Of a DNA stretch of 45,245 nucleotides, positions 20,886 to 25,931 are shown one piece after another (position 1 is the first letter of the stretch; each line of letters starts with the position of its first letter). Position numbers and translations under genes: made by a program. The stretch is from IMG/VR virus record IMGVR_UViG_3300012929_000028, positions 1-45,245 of that record; one strand, 5' to 3'. The notes under the pieces are model-generated. The model ran no database searches. It saw only the letters and a list, made by a program, of their open reading frames with translations, and was not told the DNA's origin. Origin of the DNA: a virus.

Positions 20886-21035
20886 TTACTCTTCCATCTC
20901 GTTTCCGTCCCAGTCAATAAGGCCGTCGAGGTATTTCTCGGCCATCATGTCTGAACCGAAATGCTGGGCGACAGATGCAGTGTAGTTTCGAAAGTCGCTG
21001 ACATCTTCTACTGAAGTATAAACTACATAACCCAT
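20886..21035 (-). CDS. Hypothetical acidic protein, 49 residues
   Basis: The product begins M-G-Y-V-V-Y-T-S-V-E-D-V-S-D-F. GGAGGAACA directly before the ATG is a very strong ribosome site and belongs to the structured leader at 21040-21090. Family unknown. Confidence 0.7.
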   Translation of the reverse strand: MGYVVYTSVEDVSDFRNYTASVAQHFGSDMMAEKYLDGLIDWDGNEMEE

Positions 21036-21039
21036 TGTT

Positions 21040-21090
21040 CCTCCTTTCAAAGCCTAACTAGTCAGAGACTAGTTAGACCTTCAGAGGAGG
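21040..21090 (-). promoter_or_regulatory. Structured mRNA leader that pairs with the Shine-Dalgarno
   Basis: On the minus strand CCTCCT (21090-21085) can pair with AGGAGG (21045-21040), the ribosome site of the gene at 20886. A perfect 10-bp hairpin (21054-21063 with 21067-21076, 3-nt loop) brings the two together. Flanking sequences (CTGAANGT, GCTTTGAAA) are the same as in the leader at 19797. Confidence 0.7.
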
Positions 21091-21091
21091 A

Positions 21092-21268
21092 CTAGTAGGT
21101 CATGGACCCGTTGTTGATACCGCCGAGAATCTGCTCCTTGTCGGTTGGGGTCAGCTCGTTCCACTCGTCACGGAAAGCGGCCAGACCCTGCATGGTGCCG
21201 TCGGCCAGACGCTGCTTCCCGAAGTACTTCATCGCCACCGCGACGCCACTGGTCTTCTGCTCGGTCAT
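21092..21268 (-). CDS. Hypothetical protein, 58 residues
   Basis: The product begins M-T-E-Q-K-T-S-G-V-A-V-A-M-K-Y-F and has a helical middle with E-L-T-P-T-D-K-E-Q-I-L-G. AAGGAG at ideal spacing precedes ATG 21268, and the hammerhead ribozyme lies directly upstream, so its mRNA would begin with the 3' cleavage product. Family unknown; the processing and strong ribosome site suggest high expression. Confidence 0.75.
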   Translation of the reverse strand: MTEQKTSGVAVAMKYFGKQRLADGTMQGLAAFRDEWNELTPTDKEQILGGINNGSMTY

Positions 21269-21279
21269 GGTTCTCCTTA

Positions 21280-21327
21280 GGACTCATCAGGACCCTCTTT
21301 GGGCCGACTCCTTTCGGAGTTTCGTCC
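21280..21327 (-). ncRNA. Type II hammerhead ribozyme in a 5' leader
   Basis: Reading the minus strand from 21327: GGAC (stem II), GAAA, CUCC-GAAA-GGAG (stem III with GNRA loop), UC, GGCCC-AAAGA-GGGUC (stem I), CUGAUGA, GUCC (stem II). Every conserved core base is present, including A15.1-U16.1 and G10.1-C11.1. Cleavage is expected after C at 21306 (GUC), leaving a 5'-OH end 37 bases before the ATG at 21268. Stem II is the open helix, hence type II. Confidence 0.9.
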
Positions 21328-21335
21328 GTCTTCCT

Positions 21336-21596
21336 TCAGTATTTTGGAGAGGTAATACAGAAAGCTGGAACGTCTTCGTGGTGGTGGACCTTAATCGTCG
21401 TTATCGCTTCTCCTTCGATCTTGTCAGGTCCATCAGAAATAAGCAGCGCCTCCCAGGCCAAACTCCTGAGATCTGCTCTCGATAGGTCGTATAGCTGCTC
21501 GACCATTTCCTCCAAAGAGCTCGGGACGTATCCGCTCTCCCTAGCTTCCTGGATTTGTTCCTTAATGGAGGCCTTCTCTGCATCAGAACGTTGCAT
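21336..21596 (-). CDS. Hypothetical protein, 86 residues
   Basis: A helical N-terminal half (A-E-K-A-S-I-K-E-Q-I-Q-E-A-R-E-S-G-Y-V-P-S-S-L-E-E) is followed by a beta-rich C-terminal part (I-T-T-I-K-V-H-H-H-E-D-V-P). It ends 9 bp before the ribozyme on the mRNA, so cleavage would release its 3' end. Family unknown. Confidence 0.65.
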   Translation of the reverse strand: MQRSDAEKASIKEQIQEARESGYVPSSLEEMVEQLYDLSRADLRSLAWEALLISDGPDKIEGEAITTIKVHHHEDVPAFCITSPKY

Positions 21597-21597
21597 G

Positions 21598-21828
21598 TTA
21601 CTTGTTCTTACTAGGGTTGTCTTCGTATACGACTTGTTCCTTCGTAAACGCCTCGTAGTCGAACAGGATTTGAACGAGGTTCTTGGTCGAGTCGTCCTTC
21701 AGGTCGTAGCCGGTACCGTCCAGGTAGGTGGCGATCTTCTTGGCGACTGTGAGATCGCCTTTTTGGTTGTACTCATCTTCCGTATCTACTACCATCAGAT
21801 AGCAGAGCAGAACGTCTTTTTCTGTCAT
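21598..21828 (-). CDS. Hypothetical protein, 76 residues
   Basis: The product begins M-T-E-K-D-V-L-L-C-Y-L-M-V-V-D-T-E-D and is acidic and helical. It is the first gene behind promoter 21858-21887 and ends 1 bp before the next ATG. Family unknown. Confidence 0.65.
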   Translation of the reverse strand: MTEKDVLLCYLMVVDTEDEYNQKGDLTVAKKIATYLDGTGYDLKDDSTKNLVQILFDYEAFTKEQVVYEDNPSKNK

Positions 21829-21857
21829 CTCATCTCCTAGTTTTTTGCTCTTATTTA

Positions 21858-21887
21858 ATTATACCTGGTCCTCTTGGGCTTTTTCTA
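21858..21887 (-). promoter_or_regulatory. Sigma70-like promoter
   Basis: Minus strand TAGAAA (21887-21882), 18-bp spacer, TATAAT (21863-21858), then TAAA. It overlaps the stop of the upstream gene and drives the operon that contains the ribozyme. Confidence 0.7.
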
Positions 21888-22059
21888 GTACATCCTCATG
21901 GGTTTTTTTCGCGGCTCGTATGGAATGGATCACAATCGAGAACTCGCCAGAGACGGTACGACAACGTTTGCCGGCCTCTGAACCACAGAATCCACAGGGC
22001 GATTCTCTGACGTTCGGATTCTCGGCTGTGTTAGACCACTTAAGCATGGTCGTTGCCAC
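21859..22059 (-). CDS. Small zinc-finger-like protein, 66 residues
   Basis: C-G-F-C-G-S-E-A-G-K-R-C at about 22-33 gives three cysteines in a CxxC-x7-C arrangement, with a later His (I-H-S-I-R-A-A) that could complete a zinc site. Similar short zinc-finger proteins of unknown role are common in actinobacteriophages. It overlaps the upstream gene by 20 bp. Confidence 0.65.
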   Translation of the reverse strand: MATTMLKWSNTAENPNVRESPCGFCGSEAGKRCRTVSGEFSIVIHSIRAAKKTHEDVLEKAQEDQV

Positions 22060-22357
22060 CTATAGGCAGGTCGGCGTTGATCTCCTCGTCTGAGATAGGA
22101 TGGTTTAGCGTGAACGTTATATCCATGGTATTGTGGTTTAGGTGGTCGAGACCACGTCGTACTTCCACCTTACCGCTTCGACGCTGAGCGGCGTTGTAGA
22201 TTTGAGGAAAGAGAGTCGCTGGCGGCACGTCGAAATCCTTACCTTGAACGATTCGGACCGTCTTGCCGTGAACGAGCCACTCATCCCACTTGTACTTATT
22301 TTTGCGTCCCATTGTAAGGTAGGTGACCGGTCGTGAGTTATCATCGACAATTTCCAT
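22040..22357 (-). CDS. Hypothetical protein, 105 residues
   Basis: The product begins M-E-I-V-D-D-N-S-R-P-V-T, followed by a basic W-D-E-W-L-V-H-G-K-T-V-R-I-V-Q-G-K-D-F block and R-R-S-G-K-V-E-V-R-R. The start has AAGGAGG and follows promoter 22394-22423 closely. Possibly nucleic-acid binding (basic, beta-rich), unproven. Confidence 0.7.
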   Translation of the reverse strand: MEIVDDNSRPVTYLTMGRKNKYKWDEWLVHGKTVRIVQGKDFDVPPATLFPQIYNAAQRRSGKVEVRRGLDHLNHNTMDITFTLNHPISDEEINADLPIGGNDHA

Positions 22358-22393
22358 TTTACTTGCCTCCTTGTTGGTTTTGCTGTTTAATTA

Positions 22394-22423
22394 ATTATAT
22401 AGCGGCACAGCTTGGGCTTGCAA
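22394..22423 (-). promoter_or_regulatory. Sigma70-like promoter
   Basis: Minus strand TTGCAA (22423-22418), 18-bp spacer, TATAAT (22399-22394), followed by TAATTAA. First gene is 22040-22357. Confidence 0.8.
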
Positions 22424-22779
22424 TACTAAGTGTTACGTTGCTAAGTTTGCCAATAATCATAGCGAACCGCATTAGGTTCACAACACAGTGCAAACGGTAC
22501 TAACGGTTGGCATAGAAATCCGTGTTCTAGGTTCTCTTTTCTAGCCTAATCCCGGCTTGAAAAACGTAAGGGTCTACGGCCTAAACAGATAAAAGAGATA
22601 AAGCTGCACAGAACTTATATCAAACTGTTTTTTTTTTTTTCGTTTACGCTGTTTGTTCTAGTTTTTTGCTAGCGCAAACACTAAAACCAAAGGTTAGACT
22701 ATGCTCCTCAGGCAGGAGTGAGGACACACCTGGGCTTGTTACTTTATCATTAATTAATATTATTATATATTGTTAATAT
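22424..22779. other. 356-bp AT-rich non-coding region, possible control region or origin
   Basis: No convincing gene. It holds a 13-base T-run (22628-22640), an imperfect inverted repeat GTTTACGCT/AGCGCAAAC (22642-22650 with 22671-22679) around CTAG/CTAG, a small CTCCT/AGGAG hairpin near 22700, and a very AT-rich stretch (about 22740-22780). Replication origin or upstream promoter control is inference only. Confidence 0.4.
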
Positions 22780-22992
22780 CTATAAGTCGACAGCGGTGTT
22801 ACAAGGATAACTACCGTAGCTCTTATAAGATTTGCTGAGGGAGATTTTAGTTCCCAGCGATTTTCGCACGTTCATACGAATGATATAGTAACTTACACGG
22901 TAACATTTGCTCAGCACCGTTTGGGATATCTTATTAACACTAAGCAGCTCTGCTAGGTATATCTTAGGAACGGCTTTGCGTAGATTTGCCAT
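22780..22992 (-). CDS. Small basic HTH-like protein, 70 residues
   Basis: The start M-A-N-L-R-K-A-V-P-K-I-Y-L-A-E-L-L and then S-Q-T-V-L-S-K-C-Y-R-V-S-Y-Y-I-I-R reads like a two-helix HTH with a recognition helix, followed by a Lys/Ser/Tyr-rich tail. The C-x-R-V-S-Y-Y helix resembles a segment of the protein at 8633. A DNA-binding regulator is likely; target unknown. Confidence 0.55.
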   Translation of the reverse strand: MANLRKAVPKIYLAELLSVNKISQTVLSKCYRVSYYIIRMNVRKSLGTKISLSKSYKSYGSYPCNTAVDL

Positions 22993-23248
22993 GAGGCGAG
23001 TCAGGTTCGCATGAACCTCCGACGTTAAGAGTAAGGCCTTTTGTGTCCGATCTGATCGGAGTTTGATTCCATTGCGACTCAGACTGGAACATAGCCTTTA
23101 TCGTGTTTCTAGTCTGCGACAAGGCTATTCGTTGCCTATTAGACGTTTGCTTCTTAATAGCCCTAGGTCGTCCTGGAGCATCGGGTGGACGTTGGCTGAT
23201 CTCTTTTTCCGCCTTGGCCATATATTCTAGCCAGTCAGCAGGAATCAC
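22964..23248 (-). CDS. Hypothetical protein, 94 residues
   Basis: GTG start at 23248 follows TAGGAGG at good spacing. The product begins M-I-P-A-D-W-L-E-Y-M-A-K-A-E-K-E-I, with a Pro/Arg-rich middle (R-P-P-D-A-P-G-R-P-R) and a low-complexity end. It overlaps the HTH-like gene by 29 bp. Family unknown. Confidence 0.55.
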   Translation of the reverse strand: MIPADWLEYMAKAEKEISQRPPDAPGRPRAIKKQTSNRQRIALSQTRNTIKAMFQSESQWNQTPIRSDTKGLTLNVGGSCEPDSPHGKSTQSRS

Positions 23249-23281
23249 GTTTACCTCCTAGTAACTTGACTTGCACAGCCG

Positions 23282-23310
23282 CGCCCTGTGGAATCGCGTC
23301 CGCAGGGCGC
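23282..23310 (-). other. GC-rich hairpin between two genes
   Basis: About 23281-23288 (GCGCCCTG) pairs with 23303-23310 (CAGGGCGC), 8 bp with a 14-nt loop. It lies between the lipoprotein gene and the gene starting at 23248. No T-run follows on the minus strand. One CCCTGTGG copy (23284-23291) lies within it. Confidence 0.5.
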
Positions 23311-23330
23311 CACTGAACTAGTCCTGCCTA

Positions 23331-23540
23331 CTAGCAGGTTCGGACAGTTGAGCATTCGATGACGGTCAGCTTACCGCCATCATTCGTAGGTGCGGATAGA
23401 GCGCCCAGGCGCGTATCGTCGCCGACGTGGTAGTTGGTGTTATTCGTAATTGGTGTAGGATGGACGACGTGCTTCGGCTGGTGCTGTACACAGCCGACTG
23501 CCGAGAGCACTACGGCTACCGCTAGTACGATCTTCTTCAT
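23331..23540 (-). CDS. Small phage-encoded lipoprotein
   Basis: The 69-residue protein has a classical lipoprotein signal: M-K-K then a hydrophobic stretch (I-V-L-A-V-A-V-V-L) and lipobox S-A-V-G-C17. The mature part (about 53 residues) has H-Q-P-K-H-V-V-H-P-T-P-I, a Gly/Asp-rich middle and a C-terminal cysteine pair (E-C-S-T-V-R-T-C). It should be anchored on the outside of the cell membrane. Phage lipoproteins often block superinfection; that role is inferred. Confidence 0.75.
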   Translation of the reverse strand: MKKIVLAVAVVLSAVGCVQHQPKHVVHPTPITNNTNYHVGDDTRLGALSAPTNDGGKLTVIECSTVRTC

Positions 23541-23542
23541 GG

Positions 23543-23728
23543 CTACACGTACCTGTACATGATTGCGACCTGGTCACGAACGAATCGGTCGACGTTGACG
23601 TTAAACTTCTTGAACTGGTCCGTCAGCTTCTGGACCTTGTCGGCCTGAATGTCCTGCTGGCCGGCGAGCTGCAGGATACATAGGATCTCGAGGTACACGT
23701 CGTCTCCTTTTTCTGTTGTAGTAGGCAT
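23543..23728 (-). CDS. Hypothetical protein, 61 residues
   Basis: A helical, charged protein beginning M-P-T-T-T-E-K-G-D-D-V-Y-L-E-I-L, with K-V-Q-K-L-T-D-Q-F-K-K-F in the middle. The ribosome site (AGGA) lies just behind the hairpin at 23734-23779. Family unknown. Confidence 0.65.
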   Translation of the reverse strand: MPTTTEKGDDVYLEILCILQLAGQQDIQADKVQKLTDQFKKFNVNVDRFVRDQVAIMYRYV

Positions 23729-23733
23729 ATAGT

Positions 23734-23779
23734 CCTACTAGACCGAAGAGCTCCTTTCGGAGCTCTACGATCTACTAGG
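23734..23779 (-). terminator. Long hairpin with GAAA tetraloop between two genes
   Basis: The inner stem AGAGCTCC/GGAGCTCT (23747-23754 with 23759-23766) is closed by GAAA on the minus strand. An outer 9-bp stem with one mismatch joins 23734-23742 to 23771-23779. There is no T-run after it, so RNA processing or 3' protection of the upstream mRNA is as likely as termination. Confidence 0.55.
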
Positions 23780-23781
23780 TC

Positions 23782-24120
23782 CTACATGTACTGCTCGGCC
23801 AGCTTGTCGTAGTTCTGGCGGCCGCCGACCTGTGCGGTTCCGGTCATGTACGCGGTCAGCCAGGTCTTGAAGGCCTCTCCGTCGAAGTAGACCTTCTTGT
23901 CGCCGGCCAGCTGGACGGTCGCGATCTGGCCCTTCTTGGCCATCCCGTAGAACCTCTGCGGCGCCAGCTTGGAGCTGTCCAGGCTCCTGGCGGTCAGGAC
24001 GGCCTCCGCGACCTTCCATGCAGCGTAAGGAGTCAGCGGGCCGAGCTTCGGCGCCGCAGCGACCTCTTCCGTCTGCTCGGTGGTCTCGTTGACGGTCTCG
24101 TTGGTGGTGTTCTCGGACAT
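23782..24120 (-). CDS. Hypothetical protein of a phage paralogous family
   Basis: In 112 residues, an acidic Thr/Glu-rich start precedes a folded domain at about 30-100: L-T-P-Y-A-A-W-K-V-A, L-A-P-Q-R-F-Y-G-M-A-K-K-G, K-V-Y-F-D-G-E-A-F-K-T-W-L. This aligns closely with the gene at 24911 and more distantly with 16776. The helix, short helix, beta-wing order resembles MerR/excisionase winged helices, so DNA binding is plausible. It has its own promoter (24268-24297), a structured leader and locally higher GC, suggesting strong expression. Confidence 0.75.
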   Translation of the reverse strand: MSENTTNETVNETTEQTEEVAAAPKLGPLTPYAAWKVAEAVLTARSLDSSKLAPQRFYGMAKKGQIATVQLAGDKKVYFDGEAFKTWLTAYMTGTAQVGGRQNYDKLAEQYM

Positions 24121-24144
24121 GATGTCTCCTCTCGTCCCGGCTAC

Positions 24145-24187
24145 TTGCCGGCGACAATTCAGGATCTTCCTGAACTCTCGTCGGCAA
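24145..24187 (-). promoter_or_regulatory. Two-level hairpin in the leader of the 23782 gene
   Basis: TTCAGGA/TCCTGAA (24158-24164 with 24168-24174, 3-nt loop) sits inside a TTGCCG/CGGCAA stem (24145-24150 with 24182-24187). The mRNA from promoter 24268 has a leader of about 140 bases carrying this structure. Confidence 0.5.
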
Positions 24188-24267
24188 CTAGAAGTTTTGA
24201 GCAGACGGATAGACTGTATATAGTACGGCTGTTTATTTTGTTTGTTTTTATATTTTGTTATATTTTA

Positions 24268-24297
24268 ATTATACATGGGCTTCATCTAGTAAAGCTA
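24268..24297 (-). promoter_or_regulatory. Sigma70-like promoter
   Basis: Minus strand GACTAGCTT with -35 TAGCTT (24297-24292), 18-bp spacer ending CCATG, TATAAT (24273-24268) and TAAAAT. Nearly identical to the promoter at 24707-24736. Confidence 0.8.
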
Positions 24298-24326
24298 GTC
24301 TTTTTCTAGGACCACTTTTGGTCGCT

Positions 24327-24545
24327 CTAGCATCCGCAGGAACCGTTGACGGACTTGGTCTCGAAACACTCCGAACATATGTTCGACTTCCTGACGTTGT
24401 ATCCGCCGTCCAACTTTCGATCTGCTGCCTGGTCGAGTACTATCTGACTCGGCATTGGCCGCTTCGGCTCCTTAACGTGTGCCAGGTGTTGTACGTTACC
24501 TCGCCGTGTCGTTGTTTCGTATTGTGTGCGCTGTGACGGTAGCAT
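24327..24545 (-). CDS. Small protein with C-terminal zinc motif, 72 residues
   Basis: A basic N-terminal half ends in C-S-E-C-F-E-T-K-S-V-N-G-S-C-G-C, a CxxC-x9-CxC set likely to bind zinc at the very C-terminus. An internal ATG (M-P-S-Q-I-V-L) is an alternative start. Similar short zinc proteins occur in actinobacteriophages; function unknown. Confidence 0.6.
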   Translation of the reverse strand: MLPSQRTQYETTTRRGNVQHLAHVKEPKRPMPSQIVLDQAADRKLDGGYNVRKSNICSECFETKSVNGSCGC

Positions 24546-24554
24546 CTTCGTTTC

Positions 24555-24668
24555 CTATTCTGATTCGTTGTCGAAGTCGTGACCGGCATTGCAGTACCAG
24601 AAGTTACCTTCTGTGTCGTGCTTGAGTTCGTTTTCCGTTCCGTACATATTTTGACATACTGGACACAT
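24555..24668 (-). CDS. 37-residue zinc-ribbon protein
   Basis: The product begins M-C-P-V-C-Q-N-M-Y-G and continues to F-W-Y-C-N-A-G-H: CxxC plus C-x3-H, a minimal zinc ribbon. CTAGGAG at good spacing precedes the ATG, and promoter 24707 is just upstream. Too small for catalysis; a binding or adaptor role is likely. Confidence 0.7.
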   Translation of the reverse strand: MCPVCQNMYGTENELKHDTEGNFWYCNAGHDFDNESE

Positions 24669-24706
24669 TTCGGCTCCTAGGTATATTATTTTTTTGTTCT
24701 ATTATT

Positions 24707-24736
24707 ATTATACATGGTCAGCAGATGGTAAAGCTA
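24707..24736 (-). promoter_or_regulatory. Sigma70-like promoter
   Basis: Minus strand GGACTAGCTTTACC with -35 TAGCTT (24736-24731), 18-bp spacer ending CCATG, TATAAT (24712-24707). It shares 5' flank, -35 and end of spacer with 24268-24297. Confidence 0.8.
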
Positions 24737-24787
24737 GTCCATTTAAAGGTCAATTTTATAGGCACCTAATTCAGTAGTGGTTACGAC

Positions 24788-24826
24788 GGTCCGGCACCCC
24801 GGGTTAGGAGCGGAGGGTCCGGCACC
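24788..24826. repeat. Direct repeat GGTCCGGCACC in a GC-rich island
   Basis: The 11-mer occurs at 24788-24798 and 24816-24826 inside a GC-rich stretch (about 24785-24850) within otherwise AT-rich non-coding DNA, upstream of promoter 24707. Possible operator or protein-binding site. Confidence 0.6.
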
Positions 24827-24860
24827 TCTATACTCCCAGGGAGGGGAGGACTATAGAACA

Positions 24861-24905
24861 AAAAGAAACTACGTAGTATCGATCTGATACTACGTAGTTT
24901 CTTTT
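24861..24905 (-). terminator. Strong intrinsic terminator, 20-bp stem
   Basis: Bases 24861-24880 and 24886-24905 are perfect inverted copies around a 5-nt loop. On the minus strand the stem ends in CTTTT and runs into TGTTC. It directly follows the stop of the gene at 24911. The symmetric A/T ends would let it work on both strands. Confidence 0.88.
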
Positions 24906-24910
24906 CTAAC

Positions 24911-25180
24911 TTACATATAATCTTTCGCTAGATTCTCGTAGTCGTTACGGCGACTACTATTGTTCCGGAGACTCTGAATATACTTACTGAGGAACTCTTT
25001 GAACGCTTCGCCGTCGAAGTATACTTTGTTGTCGTCGGCGACTGATGTAGTCTTGATGTACTGCTTCTTCGCGTATGTATACATCATCTGCGGCGTTATC
25101 GTCTTGTCGATGTCGTTAGCTGCGAGCGCGATGTTGACGATTTTAGCAGCAGCGTACGGAGTTAGCGGAGCGAGCGACAT
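24911..25180 (-). CDS. Hypothetical protein of a phage paralogous family
   Basis: In 89 residues: L-T-P-Y-A-A-A-K-I-V-N, I-T-P-Q-M-M-Y-T-Y-A-K-K-Q-Y-I-K, K-V-Y-F-D-G-E-A-F-K-E-F-L-S-K-Y, then a basic Arg/Asn segment and E-N-L-A-K-D-Y-M. It aligns along its whole length with 23782-24120, including the shared C-terminus. It looks like a compact winged helix of MerR/excisionase type (inference). It is the first minus-strand gene at the divergence point and stands alone between its own promoter region and a strong terminator. Confidence 0.75.
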   Translation of the reverse strand: MSLAPLTPYAAAKIVNIALAANDIDKTITPQMMYTYAKKQYIKTTSVADDNKVYFDGEAFKEFLSKYIQSLRNNSSRRNDYENLAKDYM

Positions 25181-25206
25181 TGTAAGCTTCTTTCTGTTGT
25201 AGCGAT

Positions 25207-25303
25207 TATAAACTATTTTTATAGTTTATATAGAAAATTATTTAATTAGAACAAATAAAAACAAAAACAAAATTTTATTTTTTATTTTGTTTTTATTTGT
25301 TCT
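25207..25303. other. AT-rich hairpin pair at the point where transcription diverges
   Basis: TATAAACTAT/ATAGTTTATA (25207-25216 with 25221-25230, 4-nt loop) is followed by a perfect 19-bp inverted repeat (25248-25266 with 25285-25303). A minus-strand TATAAT (25210-25205) overlaps the first hairpin and could start the gene at 24911. The large AT hairpin could insulate the two transcription directions. Confidence 0.65.
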
Positions 25304-25347
25304 TATAACTATATTTTACTATAGATTCAGAGTGAAAAAACTCCCCG

Positions 25348-25451
25348 TAGGATTCCCTGGTTGCCAAGGGAAAATCATGTGTTACCATGTTACTAGGATT
25401 CCCTGGCATTGTGAGGATTTTTCTCAGGATAAAGGTTGCCGAGAGAAAATC
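25348..25451. repeat. Direct repeats upstream of the terminase genes
   Basis: TAGGATTCCCTGG occurs at 25348-25360 and 25394-25406. A second unit, GGTTGCCRAGRGAAAATC, occurs at 25359-25376 and 25434-25451 with two differences. Their position just before the terminase small subunit gene suggests packaging-initiation or regulatory sites. Confidence 0.6.
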
Positions 25452-25484
25452 GCTATGTATAACATGGGTCTGTGTTACTTGGTG

Positions 25485-25515
25485 TTGTACGTCCCAATGT
25501 GTGGTATGGTATAAT
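25485..25515 (+). promoter_or_regulatory. Promoter for the late/structural genes, apparently leaderless
   Basis: TATAAT at 25510-25515 is preceded by TGG (extended -10) and, 19 bp upstream, TTGTAC (25485-25490). The ATG of the first plus-strand gene starts at 25522, 7 bp after the -10, the usual distance to the transcription start, so the mRNA would have no leader. Confidence 0.7.
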
Positions 25516-25521
25516 TATAGC

Positions 25522-25803
25522 ATGAGTGAGCAGCGTGATCCTATGGCAGACATCGAACAGGAACTGTATGGCGATGGAGATTCAGTCTCTCGTACTAAGC
25601 GCATCTTCGAGATGGCAGGACCTCGAGCTGCGTGGAAAATTGTTGACCTAGCTGAAAACGGTTCAACAGACCACATCAAGCTTAGGGCTTCCCAGTATGT
25701 GGTAGATCGCATTCTAGGTCCAGTTGGTAGAGATGAGAACCAAGATGTTCTGCACGAATTCCTAGAAGGTATCGAGAAGATCGCAAACGGTCAAGACATC
25801 TAG
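25522..25803 (+). CDS. Probable terminase small subunit
   Basis: In 93 residues, an acidic start (M-S-E-Q-R-D-P-M-A-D-I-E-Q-E) and helices including R-A-A-W-K-I-V-D-L-A-E-N-G and H-I-K-L-R-A-S-Q-Y-V-V-D-R-I-L-G resemble the helical DNA-recognition subunits of actinobacteriophage terminases. Size and position before the large subunit agree. I chose ATG 25522; the open frame extends upstream but without a ribosome site, and the promoter lies there. No leader or ribosome site is seen. Confidence 0.7.
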   Translation: MSEQRDPMADIEQELYGDGDSVSRTKRIFEMAGPRAAWKIVDLAENGSTDHIKLRASQYVVDRILGPVGRDENQDVLHEFLEGIEKIANGQDI

Positions 25804-25931
25804 CGGCCCTGTGGCTGCGCGAAGCGCGCATAATCGAAGGAGGCCCTGACCTCCTGATTCCGGAAGTAGTCAATCGCACTCATCAAGTCGACGCTCTGGC
25901 AAACGTATTCGCGTATATCAAGGAGAGGTAC

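Noticed and set aside
21040-21090. Hammerhead variant in the SD-pairing leader
   Set aside because: CUGAAGG and GAAA occur, but the element has two helices, not a three-way junction, and CUGANGA is not matched.
22628-22640. T-tract as an intrinsic terminator
   Set aside because: No convincing GC-rich stem precedes it on the plus strand, and on the minus strand it is an A-tract.
23734-23779. Second hammerhead ribozyme
   Set aside because: It has a GAAA tetraloop hairpin like stem III, but CUGANGA and the second GAAA are absent.
23765-24187. 140-residue Arg/Gly-rich minus-strand frame
   Set aside because: It is a shifted-frame shadow of the 23782 gene in a locally GC-rich stretch.
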